A stretch of 64,000 bases of DNA from Gracilaria domingensis (lineage: Eukaryota; Rhodophyta; Florideophyceae; Gracilariales; Gracilariaceae), in NCBI GenBank assembly GCA_022539475.1, contig VCMS01000243.1, forward strand, positions 85,945 to 149,944. The letters are read 5' to 3'. Below, piece by piece: positions 20,298 to 30,966 of the stretch. Both the position numbers and the translations under genes were made by a program. Position 1 is the first letter of the stretch. The number at the start of each line of letters is the position of its first letter. The notes under the pieces are model-generated. The model was given only the letters and a program-made list of their open reading frames with translations, was not told the origin of the DNA and ran no database searches.

Positions 20298-21303
20298 ACT
20301 GATCTAATTGCATCTTATGTCCCAAAACAAGGCAAAATGCGCCGTGTGACACGGCGCATGTGTTCGGGACAAAAGCCCAGCGTTTACTACAGTGTTTGAA
20401 AGAAAATTCTATATTCTAATTATAAACGAGGAAAGAGAAGTGTACCAAAAATGATTAAATGCGCCAAAAAGAGACAGTTAGCTAGTTTCTTTAGAATTTT
20501 TAGCTTATATTAGATCAACTCTATTTTTAGTTAGGATAACTTTGCCAACAGTAAGAACTTCGTGATAATCGTCATCTTCGTTCAGTGCACACTCCCTGCA
20601 GTGTACTTTTGATCACTTGACAGGAAGGTGCACTGTATAAAGGGGACCACCGTAATGATAATGAAACCGACCAGAAACAGCACGAAATAAAAGCTACATA
20701 GCAGCTTGTAGGCCATGGTAAACAGAGCAAGCAAAGAGGAAGAATAGCAAACACCCCAAACTATAGCCTTCAACTTTTTTGGGACTGAACGCTTAAGTCT
20801 AGCGAAATAGCACTTACGCTGTCACTCTTACTGGACGATGACGAAGATTGTTAGATCTGACAACGCCACTTGGTCGGTTTGCTTATGTCTATCTCAAAAC
20901 CATGAAGCACAACCCATCCAATTGGTTCCAAATCAGTCTCTTCTACATACAACCAATGAATGAAGCTGTTATGGGACATTCCTTCGTCCAATAGAAACCC
21001 TTTATCCAACACTGTGGGTACAATGCACATTCGAATTTCACCCGGTGCTTCCCTGAAGATCACAATTTCAATCTGCGCTCGTGATTTTAGAAATGATGGC
21101 GGCTTTCAAGAGCAAGCAGAACACGCAGACTGGTTGCGATACCGACTAAAAAACCGCCGAACACACTGAATATAAAGTCTGTAACTATGTCGGTACGTAT
21201 GTCGGCATTCTCCACACCAGTTTCCCAATGATCCATCCCATTACCAACTACGCTCTGGTTTCTTTCTGTATCACTACGGCACAGTATTATTCTCGTTCAC
21301 TGA
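20298..21303. other. no recognisable gene
   Basis: About 1 kb. It includes the perfect palindrome at 20337-20359. A TATAAAG box at 20636 on the plus strand has no obvious gene behind it. Short open frames on both strands around 20850-21170 carry no recognised domain. Confidence 0.35.
20337..20359. repeat. perfect 11-bp palindrome
   Basis: ATGCGCCGTGT, one G, then ACACGGCGCAT: two perfect inverted 11-bp arms around a single base. It lies 40 bp past copia element B. It could be a cruciform, a protein-binding site or a transposon end; nothing else fixes its role. Confidence 0.75.
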
Positions 21304-23781
21304 ATGAAAACTGATGACGAGCACAGCATGGGGGAGGACGTGGTACCACCAAACATTTTTAGCACGCAAGGCGAACCGACAGCAACTTTAGAGATCTGCA
21401 AATGCAACTTTGACACTGTCGGGCACTTATTCTGGGATCCATTGGATCACGAAGAGCTCTTGGTTACAGCTCTTGGAGCTGCCGAAAACGAGAGATATAA
21501 GAACAGGTTCCATATAGCGCAGAAAGGCACAAACGAAGCAGCTTGTGCGTAGCCAAAGAAACGCTTATTAGACGATCGCATGCGCACAAGAAAAAGCTTG
21601 GCTTGTTTCAGTTATTTTTGAACAGTTCTTTCCTTCATTGTCTTCGTTTGTGGACGAGCTTTGACCTAATAAAGCGCCGGAAAAGAACTAAACCGCTTTG
21701 AATGGACGAGCTGATAGCCTATTCTGGCCTCCAACTTGCCACCTCGGTGCATCGTTTCCATTGACTCAAGGACTACTGGTGCTCTTCCGAGTTGCTCGAA
21801 ACTACCTCGTGCAAGAAGGTAATGGGGAGAGCCTTGTTCCTGTTCATTCGGGCAGCCTTACGAATGCATCTCTTCTACGAGCATGATGTCGCTCTCTCAC
21901 ATATATTATGGCATAATAGGAAGTTGCTGGAGCACTACGCCAGAAATGCCGCTATACTAGCTGTTCCAGTTGGAGGGAGCACATTCGATGAAAACACTGT
22001 GAGGCGTAAAGGGCGAACGCGTAATCCCTCTCACATGAAATCTAAACCTGTGAAGTTTGGCATTCGTTCTTACGGGTTCGTTGTGTGGTCGCACGCATAT
22101 TTTCACTGTCTTGAAGACAATAGATCCGGAAATCATTCCGGACAAAGCCCGGTCCAGAGATATACAAACCTGTTTCAGACTCTCTGTGGCGCAGTGCAGC
22201 GAAAGATAGATGGGAGCCTCGTAGCCAAATCTTCGCCATCTGCTCTCTGGAGCACACCGGTCGCACATCAGACTCACTTGCACTCTACGCCGATGACTGG
22301 GAGATTGATAGTAATGGATAGTTTTTAAACTCGTCATGTCCTCGCGCATCAACTCGAGAGTCTCTCTGACGGCGATTGTAGAATTTTCGGCACCGTCTGT
22401 TTCAACAACGTTGATGGGGTGAATCGTCCTACACGCAAAGGGGCCATTGCAATTATCAAGAACGCTAGAAAGGTAGCTGGTGCCTCGTCCAAGTTTTCGA
22501 AAGAAGTGATATACGAAATGCTCTTCCTCGTGTTGCGAAGAATGCCAGATTCATCGTCTCTGAGAACCGTGCAGTGGTAACGTTTTGCACGAATGACTTA
22601 GCCGCTACACCTTCAGAACGCATTCAGAGTGCTGATCATCATGCCATAAAATATGTGCACGGCTTGCCCTATGAGAAAGTTTTGGAAAAAGGGGAGTGCA
22701 ATTTGAGGTTGGATGGCACCAATGGATGATACATGGATGCCAAAAGGATGGCGCATTGAGTGCGATCAATGTGCGATTGCAGCCTAATTTCGCGGTGTCA
22801 CATTGGAGGATGCCCGCTAAGCACATGGAGCGCACTTGGAGTGCACACGATACATGTTGCACTGCATCTGCGCCCACATTGTCCGCACTTCGCCCCCTAC
22901 GATCTCAGTTTGCACTCCACTGGCACTCTAAATAATGAAATAAACTATTAAATAATTAAAATGCCCTGCCAAGGGTGTCACATTGGAACCCGGATGCCGT
23001 ACAGGCGGAGTGCAGTTGAAAGCTAAACACCCCGAAAGATGCACTCCATTTGCACTCACAAAAATGAAAAAATTTTTTTTACGGTTGGCTCCATTAGGAA
23101 GGTGGACTGGTGACGAGGCAATGAGTCGTACGAATTTTCAAGTTCCATCTGTGACAGTCGCATACAATACTTTTATGAATGGAGATGACGGCTTTGATCA
23201 ACTGAGATCCACATCAGCAACATTACGGAAGGAGAGGAGAGTTCCAATGAGCCTGCTTACTTACGTCCTCGATGCGAGCCTTACAAATGCTCACGGCCTG
23301 CTAAACGCAATACCAAACGAATGTGAATCAATCATTGATGTCGTTCAAGTAAAACATCGTATACTACAGCAGCTTGTAGCTGAATATGTCGATTACAAAC
23401 AGCAGCGAGCGGTAACCAGACCTCTTTCTCAGAGTACCCAGAATCAAACGGCTCCCAACTTGACCAGTATAATAAAAAAACGCAGCTCACGTTTTGCCCG
23501 AGACAGAGAGTCGGAAGAGCGTTCTGTGCCTTCATTGTACGCTTCTCGAACCCGACAAAGGTGGAAATTACACCATGTACTCGTGCAGCGAGTTTCTAAA
23601 GGGGTTTCACGTAAAATGCTTCGCATTTTACCATAAGAAAGAGAGATTACTCCGCATTCGCCCTGATGTCTACGAAGCCATAGTCTTAGCTGATCAACTT
23701 CTATCGGGCAAAGGTCGCTACCGAAGGGGCAACGAAGTAAGCGCTATGTTAGCGACAGAAAAGGTACTCCACGAGAACTAA
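21304..23781 (+). pseudogene. piggyBac-like transposase, decayed and interrupted
   Basis: Recognisable DDE_Tnp_1_7 blocks on the plus strand. From 21702: MDELIAYSGLQLAT, then MKSKPVKFGIRSYGF, then GRLIVMDSF continuing TRHVLAHQL (the D-x-F-Y-T-type catalytic Asp region). Later come VPSVTVAYNTFMNGDD and GFDQLRS, and at 23500-23640 a cysteine-rich tail (CLHC ... CSEF ... HVKCFAFYH). piggyBac transposases cut and paste at TTAA. The copy is dead: stops in frame at 21762-21764 and 22326-22328, a frame change near 22530, a roughly 390-bp insert at 22691-23080, and a further frame change near 23490 between the YN-block and the Cys-rich tail. An acidic frame at 21304-21552 may be its N-terminus but is unproven. 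I did not find its terminal repeats. Confidence 0.8.
22691..23080. mobile_element. small inverted-repeat insert (MITE-like) in piggyBac
   Basis: The piggyBac homology is interrupted here by about 390 bp. The left end has GAGTGCAATTTGAG (22694) and the right end, read on the other strand, GAGTGCAAATGGAG (from 23057): 12 of 14 matching. The word GAGTGCA or its complement occurs at least five times inside, and GTGTCACATTGGA occurs twice (about 22796 and 22975). A short AT-rich core lies at 22930-22965. It encodes no transposase, so it would be a non-autonomous element. A target duplication is not certain; GAAAAA occurs near both edges. Confidence 0.5.
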
Positions 23782-23783
23782 AG

Positions 23784-24365
23784 TTATTCTTTCTTGAATC
23801 CCATGTAAGCCCCTGAATCATTCGGCCATATTGCCGACATGGCTCCAAAAACACAATGCGGTAGTTTCACTGGGTTATGTATGCTTAAGAACCCGTAACG
23901 CTCATAGACATACGTTTTGTAGGCTGTCTTACAAGCCACGTTGTTGTTCTTGCCTGGTTCACCTAGTGCGAGATATATGACTTCGGTTTTGCTAATAAAC
24001 GGTGTCCCGAGCTCCAAAAAATATCAAGGGGTGCCACCGCATTTCACACACGCTACATCTTCGTTCGCAGTGGTTACAGTAAGGATTGTTGCGCGAAATT
24101 GAGTCGACTTCTTTTGGTCGTTGGACGTCAAGACGTTGGGAGGGGATTCGCGAGATGGAACTACGTTACGCTGTGCGGCAGAATGTTGGGATTTTGTGCC
24201 AGGAGGTACAGATAGATTGGCCGCGGTTTCTCGTTCGGACGTGGTAAGTTGTAGTGCTGCGCGTGGTGTGGAAGGTGTAAAATCTCCATGTTGGTCCATC
24301 GCAGTGAGAATAGAAATGTTAAGTGATATGAAAGCCTCAGAATGCAGGTGCACGAGTGAGGACAA
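23784..24365 (-). pseudogene. gene with P2X7-C-tail-like zinc domain, one nonsense codon
   Basis: A minus-strand frame of about 190 codons. The first part is low-complexity (S, T, P, Q). Then come CVKC, and after a single in-frame stop near 24026 the same frame continues with VACKTAYKTYVYERYG, LPHCVFGAMSAIWP and YMGFKKE. The A-Y-x-x-[FY] ... G ... [IL]P-x-CV ... GF pattern is that of the C-terminal 'ballast' domain of P2X7 and of many unrelated animal and algal proteins that carry only this domain. Function is unknown. No frameshift was seen: only the stop breaks it. The likely start is the ATG near 24302 or that at 24365. Confidence 0.5.
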
Positions 24366-24843
24366 CGATTGAGTGCGATAGCGCTCCGCTCAAAACATGT
24401 AAAATGCACTGCAGTACTCGATTGAAACTGGCGCTTAAGAGTGTTGATTCTAGAGCTGCTATCCAAACAACATGGCAAACCATTTACTACATTCTGATTG
24501 GCGTTCTTAAGTCTATCTGATTGGTACTTAAGAGCTTTCAGTCCCAAAAGGGTTCAAAGTGAGAATTCTCTTAGATCTCATCCAACAACATGATCTAATT
24601 GGTGTGAACGGTTAAGCTTGTGTGTTCCGAAACTACAACAAATACCCGGACGAAAATGAAAGACCGAAAAGAAAGTCCCACCCGTTGAAGAAAAGGAGCA
24701 AAAAGCTTTTCTCTGCTTGGAAGAAAACTGGCCACCCAACTTGTCCTTAACACGTTTCTCACGCAAAGAACATACAAAAAGATATCTTAGCAAAGATCAT
24801 TGCCCTCACTCACAACAGCAACTTGGAGGATGACAATAATGTA
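24366..24843. other. spacer upstream of the DUF7869 element
   Basis: About 480 bases with no recognised gene. It separates the minus-strand P2X7-like gene from the left inverted repeat of the next element. Confidence 0.45.
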
Positions 24844-24885
24844 ATATGTGTTACATTCCACTTCAATTACTCGAGATGGCTCTTT
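24844..24885 (+). repeat. left inverted repeat of the DUF7869 element
   Basis: Begins ATATGTGTTACATTCC and ends GAGATGGCTCTTT. Its reverse complement matches 27308-27349 at 37 of 42 positions. It lies 250 bp upstream of the gene. Confidence 0.7.
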
Positions 24886-25137
24886 CTGTCCATCTCCACT
24901 TACGTACACCAACCAATTTCTGACGGTCAGAGCTTTGAAAGGAGCCTTGAACTGGGAAGATTAGACGAAGAAAAGCCGAGATACACACAAAAGAATTCAA
25001 CTCGTTCTGACCGTTTGAAAAAACCAAAACGGCTCGGAAAGCCAAGAAAAACGGTCATCTTTCTTCAACGCGCGCTCGCAATGTCCCCTTCATCTTGAGG
25101 ACAAGGCCTGCCGCTCAAGCAGATATTGTAATGCACA

Positions 25138-27117
25138 TTGCGCATGAACGCTGAGGACATTCAAGAAGAAGACTTGGCTCAAATTGAGCCAGGCACCCTT
25201 CCAAATCTGTCATCCACAACACAAAATGGGGATCCAAGCGATGAAGGAGAACAACAGCCTCTGGAATGTCTATCTTCCCCTGACGCAACACCGCACCCTG
25301 CAGATGCCGATAATTCTGCACTAGCACGCAACACTAGAAGGCACTTTGACAGCCAACTACGGTACTGCCTCTGTTCTCCAAAGTGCGCCGGTGATGAACA
25401 CTTTGCTTTGGCAAAAAGCTTCGCAAGTTTGCAGGAAGATCGGCGATCAGATCTTGTCCGAGCAATGCTGCTGGCTCTTTCCGCTCCGCGTGGAAAAGTG
25501 AACGAACTCATGAGATGGAACCCCCGAAAAGGACAAAACAGAAAAGAGAAGCGACGCAAAACAGGAGAAGCAGGAGCAAGCGCTACGACAACCTATGCAA
25601 TCAAAGGATCACGAATGTGTCAGTATGGCTTTTCTGCGACCGTTAAGCTTCATCCTAGAACCGTGAACCGCTTTGCTCTTGAAGTGTGCTCTGATAGCAA
25701 CTTCACGTTACCTGAACACGAGCATTGCAAAAGTCGAAAAGGAAAACTCTCATTTCAATCGACTGTCGCCCTCGCATTTCTCAAGAGATACGGAGATGTC
25801 AATGCCTTGTGCTCCCCAACGGGACGAGGGTCATCAGATGAACGCCCAGTGCAGTGGCTTTGCAGCGATGTTCGTCGAGAGGATGTATACAATCATTACA
25901 AAAGTTCGTGGGCAACAATCACGGACGCAGCAATGGAATGGTCGCAATCGCAACGCCCAGATTTTCCACTCAGTCAGAATGGCTTTCTAAAGGTATGGTC
26001 ATCACATCTGCCAACTCTACGCATTCTAAAAGTTGGCAGTGACTTCTGTGATACGTGTACAACCTTGCTCAACTCCGCGACGTCCACGACTAATATTGAA
26101 CTTCGAGCCTCCCTTCTGGCCGCTCGTAGGAAACACCGGGTCGAAGCTGCAGAAGAATTCGGAGTCTACAGGGAGATTCAGACGGCCTCTCGCAATTCTC
26201 CTTCTACAGAATCTATTCACATGGTGTTTGATTTCGCCGAGAAGGTGTTACTTCCTCATTTACTACGTCAGCCAGGTCAATTACATTTCGTAACGGGGCT
26301 GAAATTTGACATCTTTGGGGTTTCCAGCAGCAGTTTAAAGGTTTGTTTTATATACGGCCTCCCAGAAGGGCACTGGCCCAATAACAAAACTTGTAACGAG
26401 GTTGACTCAGTGCTGCATCATGCCTTTTTGAAGCATCGCGAGGCTGGACTGCCCACTGCGCTTCATCGACGCGTAAACTTGCATGCGGATAACTGCAGCG
26501 GGCAAAACAAGAACAGGTACATGCTTTGGTACCTTCTTTGGAGGGTATGCATGGGGTACGAGAATGAAATTGTGCTCCGTTTTCTTGTGGCTGGGCACAC
26601 GAAGAATCGTTGCGATGCCGCCTTTGGTTTAGTGAAGCGTCGTCTTAAACAGTTTGATGTTTACTGTCCTAGTAATATGATGAGGGTTATTGACGAAAGT
26701 GCGGAATCTAATAATGTCGTGTGTTCTACAGAAGTGTCTTGGATTGATTGGAAAATGTTTTTGTCTCTGTTCTTTACTGTCCCAAGTGCGTTGCGTTTGT
26801 CAAAATTTCATCTCTTCCGTTTTAGTTCGGAGTTTTCGGAAGGTGTGTACACAAAGTCTTTGTCGACTGATACAACGTGGTCTAGATATAAGCTATTGAA
26901 AGCTGATGTTACAGTGTGCTTTATAAAAGAAGAAAGCTTGAGAGTTCTGGAAAACAGTTTTACGCCGATGAAGATAAGTCCCTTGTCCGAAGTGCCCTCT
27001 GCACAGGAAAAAAACAGGAAAGCATACTTGGTAAAAAACGTTCTTGATCGGTACTACAAGGACAATGCTGAAATGAGGGAGAAGTATTTTGATAGCGGTA
27101 GTGGCTGGAGGGGATGA
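25138..27117 (+). CDS. DUF7869-type protein, putative DDD transposase
   Basis: A 659-residue uninterrupted frame without introns. The first 60 residues are acidic. A Cys-rich stretch (YCLCSPKC) follows near residue 76, and CDTC near residue 301 could bind zinc. Three conserved acidic blocks fit an RNase H-like nuclease: MVFDFAEKVLLP (Asp about 365), HADNCSGQNKN (Asp about 451) and GHTKNRCDAAFG (Asp about 493). The set HADNC-GQNKN plus GHTK-x3-D-x2-FG is the signature of the DUF7869 family, seen in multicopy genes of oomycetes, algae and invertebrates. Catalytic use of these Asp residues is my inference. The start is the first ATG (two Met codons, MRMNAED). A real transposase would act in the nucleus on the flanking inverted repeats. 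Confidence 0.75.
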   Translation: MRMNAEDIQEEDLAQIEPGTLPNLSSTTQNGDPSDEGEQQPLECLSSPDATPHPADADNSALARNTRRHFDSQLRYCLCSPKCAGDEHFALAKSFASLQEDRRSDLVRAMLLALSAPRGKVNELMRWNPRKGQNRKEKRRKTGEAGASATTTYAIKGSRMCQYGFSATVKLHPRTVNRFALEVCSDSNFTLPEHEHCKSRKGKLSFQSTVALAFLKRYGDVNALCSPTGRGSSDERPVQWLCSDVRREDVYNHYKSSWATITDAAMEWSQSQRPDFPLSQNGFLKVWSSHLPTLRILKVGSDFCDTCTTLLNSATSTTNIELRASLLAARRKHRVEAAEEFGVYREIQTASRNSPSTESIHMVFDFAEKVLLPHLLRQPGQLHFVTGLKFDIFGVSSSSLKVCFIYGLPEGHWPNNKTCNEVDSVLHHAFLKHREAGLPTALHRRVNLHADNCSGQNKNRYMLWYLLWRVCMGYENEIVLRFLVAGHTKNRCDAAFGLVKRRLKQFDVYCPSNMMRVIDESAESNNVVCSTEVSWIDWKMFLSLFFTVPSALRLSKFHLFRFSSEFSEGVYTKSLSTDTTWSRYKLLKADVTVCFIKEESLRVLENSFTPMKISPLSEVPSAQEKNRKAYLVKNVLDRYYKDNAEMREKYFDSGSGWRG

Positions 27118-27307
27118 TTTCTGAGGTAGAAGACTGCTTTTATCTTACATATGGTACTAAAAAGTGTTTGCAAGATATCTTCGCACTACAACGTGCATTT
27201 CACAATCTGTTTTCAGCATTATGCAGCTAAGATTAGGAGCTACAACTTCGATTTTCAGCTCGGAAACGAAGTTTAGGATGTAAATTGGCCATATCTCCGT
27301 TTGCTCC

Positions 27308-27349
27308 AAAAAGCCATCTCGTATAATTGAAATGGAATGCAACACATAT
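27308..27349 (-). repeat. right inverted repeat of the DUF7869 element
   Basis: Reverse complement of the left repeat with five mismatches, located 190 bp past the stop codon of the transposase-like gene. Confidence 0.7.
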
Positions 27350-30300
27350 CTGAGTTTTCAGACGCAAGAGAAGCTCATGATAGAAGTGTTCAAGCACACC
27401 TGGAATCAAAACCTTCTGCTGAAACAGCCGGGCACAACAAGCGTTTACTGCAAAAACCGTAAGACTCTGCACCGAAGCACAGCGAGTCAAAACTTGTAGC
27501 AGGCATAACAGAAATGACAAGAAGCATTTCGAAGCTCACTCTAGTACAACTCTGCTAGAATAAGAGGCAGACAACTAATGCACTCGATATTCTTGAGCTC
27601 GCTCACAAAAATGTGCCGCAAAACAAAAACGAAATACAGTCTATGGTCACATTTGCAACGCTTCATGAACAAACCAAGAGACGAATAGCGCATGGAGAGT
27701 ATCTCAAAGCTGCTTCTTCTTGTGGTACAACCGTAGACGGTAATGACCACAAAGTAGCTCGTACCCAATTCTAGGAAGCGCACCGTCTGGCTCAACCTAG
27801 AAGGGTTGGGGAGGTAGCCTTAAAGGTCTGTAACAGCACCAACTACTGAAAGTAGAAGATAGCCGTATTGCTGACCGTGACCAGTTCGTAATCCAGAAAA
27901 AAAGCGCTAACGGACCAGTAAAACTTCAAAAGACGTCTAGCTACAACCGTGAGATAACTTTAATTGTCCAAACCTTACCTTTACAACGTAAAAATTTTTA
28001 AAAGGAGCTGTTCAAGTTCAACGCAACGGCTATATCGTTGGATGTCGCGCAAGCGAGCCGTTGGCGTCACCTCGTACGATGACCACTCCACATAATGACT
28101 ATTTTACAAGTTTTTGGAAAACCACTTTTTTGTCATTATATCGAGATTTTACTCTGTAGTTATTTGCCGGGTGCCACTCTCGGGCAGACCCAGGTAAAAA
28201 TCTGGCAATGAAAAGTAAATAAATTATCAGTGAATATTTTATGAAATGCTAAGTAAATAATCATAATTTACTTGATGAAATTATCTTTTCCTCACGCTAG
28301 CTACAGTGACGACCGATTTGTGTTTTCAGTGAAATCTCATCAACGGAAGACATGAAGATTCAGTGAAACTTCAGTGACCAAAGGGGTTACTGAGTCACCA
28401 AAGATACTTCAATGAAGTCAGAGTTACATGTCCATTACAACGGACTCGTTTTCATTGCAGGGACGTTGAAAAGTCATTAGACAGTCTATGCGTGCTTTTG
28501 TGATATTTCCATGATTTGACATTGGAGGTCACCTGTACCGAAGCAGAACATGCAAAACGTTCTCTTCGCAGAATGACATAACGCTAACTTAGTAAACCCA
28601 AACTGCACACTGTGCACTACTCGCCATTTTAATATCGTTCAAAGCGTCAGATACTTTTGGAACTGGAGGCACTAGCGCTGTCCTACACTATTTGTTCTTG
28701 AACTGCATCACTACCTCATCACACCTTCTTCATGCGATCGATCCCAGATTTCCTAAGCGACGAGGAAGCTGGTCACTCCGAACATCAAAACAAAACTCAA
28801 GAGCTGTCGTACAGCTACCAATCTGACCATCTGCTCCCTTCCAGTGCACTCCAAGTTTACATCATCTTCGTACACCCTGCGCTTCCCTCCGTAGATATGT
28901 ATATGGAAACGACGAGCATCTGAATTCTACTTTTCAGCCTATCCTAAAACACAAGCACGAAAGATGATGAGCCTCTGCATCGAGTGTAATGTGGTGCGAT
29001 TGAGAGAAGTAAGCTTTTGCTTAGTTATAACCAAGCGAGACGCAATATGTCACCCGATATAAGAGGCACGTACCGATCGTAGCATGCATCAAGGTTCTGA
29101 AATGTTGTTTAAGGGTGCGCGCACCTATCTTCGCATACCAAAAGAATTTTTTCATCGGCGAGAACAATACAGAAGTTAGTAACGCTTGAGGCGCTCTTCT
29201 AGCTCCATTCTTACACTTCAAGGAACGAGAGAAATACATACCGGGAGAGTCAGGGACGCTGTGTTCCTGTTCAAGCGTAGAAGAACTCTTAAGACGAGTG
29301 AAACAAATGAATGGATGGTTAGTTCTGATATGGTGAAGTACTCGAACCATTCTTTGAGAAATAAGGCCCTCACAAATTAAAAGCAGCGCGGTTATGGACA
29401 TATCACTGCGGTGGAGAACCAAGAACTGTCCACCTATCACGAGCAGCGTCGGAGATGCGCAAAGATATGTTCCTGCTTTGCTTCAACTAGTTCGATTAGG
29501 TCACAGAAGAGAACTAAATATAAGTTGGAGATATTCAAAGTCGCCAAAGGACTTACTTCTCTCACACACCTGAAAGAAATTATGCAGATATCCCCTTCTC
29601 ATCATCGTCGCAACTCCACATTGCAGTTTGCGTGAGTACTGCCAATGCCGCCACGCGGCTCGCATTATTCTGATTCAAATCGAGATGGGCAGGCATTCCG
29701 GTTAGAAAACGGTATTGGTGGAGTATCGATGTCAAATTCTTTTGCCAAACAGGCAACATTCGGCTGAGCTCCTTCTAAACATAGTTTCACAGTCAAAACC
29801 GCAGAGCAAATCATGATCGTAGTGCTGCTAGATATGGGTACATATCATACACATACCTCGTCATGGAAACAGTGCGCTCAAGAATGAGTTATTGTTGACG
29901 GATCGAGGAACGTGGGACTGACAGGTGACTAAATGCTTCCCCAGGCCCTCGAATAGCCCGGGCGAAGGAAGTTACGGTTCGAGAAAATATCGCTGGCCAA
30001 CGAACATAACGTGTTCCATGAATGCTCTGCGATGCGAATATCTCTAAACAAGAGCGAAATAGCGTGTTTTTGCTGATACAAGTGCATCTCAGACTTCTCC
30101 CAACCATAGGTTTGTGTGTTGCTCCTTGTGCTGGACGACTCCGACCCCATTATTCTCATGCAGCATGCGTTCATATCGATTTTTACATAGCAGTAAAAGT
30201 TCTTCTTCGGTACCTGTATTGCGTCTGACGAATGAAATGACGAATCATCAACCGTGGAGCGGGCAAAAATCACAGTGGGACAGATCTTAGTGCATGTTCA

Positions 30301-30966
30301 TGACGGCTCCACGAAGCGATGGATCGGACCCAGGGAGCATGCCCTGTTGACGAGAACCGAGACGAACAGCCACACAAGGAAGATTGGACGCAGACAATGT
30401 CGGAGTTGCAGCTGAAAGCTAAGTACTAGGCTATTTCATGGTCGTTTTGAGGGGCAGCAGTTGATGAAGTTGTTAGTAAAAACACGAGATGTGATGGAAA
30501 TGTGACGTACGATGGAGTGAATAGTAATACATTACCTGCAAGGGTTTCGGCATCGCTCGTAATGACGCACGGTTTGCAAGGTATGCAAAATGCATCACAT
30601 GCGAAAGCCGCAACGCTCTCAATCGCGGAAGCCCTAAGACGATATCGGTTGCATGAAATAGCACTGACCGTGGGAATGGAGAAAACTGCCCGATGAAGTC
30701 TACTGAGGACCTCTTTCTTCAATGTGCGATGAAGGAAAACAAGTGAGAGAAGCAGTCGCGGAAGAAGGAGCACAGAGCCAGAAGTACAGGTGAGAGAAGG
30801 TGTTGGGCCAAGAAAACAAAGCTGCTAAATTATTTTAAAATCCACCACTTTCAATACACTCGCACATCACCTAAACCATCTGCAATCGTCGGTACCATCA
30901 AAACGGACATAGTCCAGACCGATTGAATTAGTTTTTGGAGTTCTTCGTGGGATAGCAGAGGCACAG
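27350..30966. other. 3.6 kb without a recognised gene
   Basis: Only short open frames without family resemblance. Noted: an AT-rich patch at 28195-28290 with AGTAAATAA and its complement TTTACTT; repeated (T)TCAGTGA words at 28328-28385; and a small possible hairpin, AACGGCT ... AGCCGTT, around 28023-28060. A frame at 28732-28923 has an acidic N-terminus but cannot be assigned. The right part is the flank of the Plavaka-like transposase that ends at 30967. Confidence 0.4.

Larger units (their letters stand above)
24844..27349 (+). mobile_element. putative DNA transposon with DUF7869-type gene, looks whole
   Basis: A single long open gene (25138-27117) lies between two inverted repeats of 42 bp (24844-24885 and 27308-27349) that match at 37 positions. 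I could not extend the inverted repeats outward or see a target duplication, so the true ends may lie a little further out. The arrangement of one transposase-like gene between inverted repeats is that of a cut-and-paste DNA transposon. The uninterrupted gene suggests recent activity. Confidence 0.6.
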
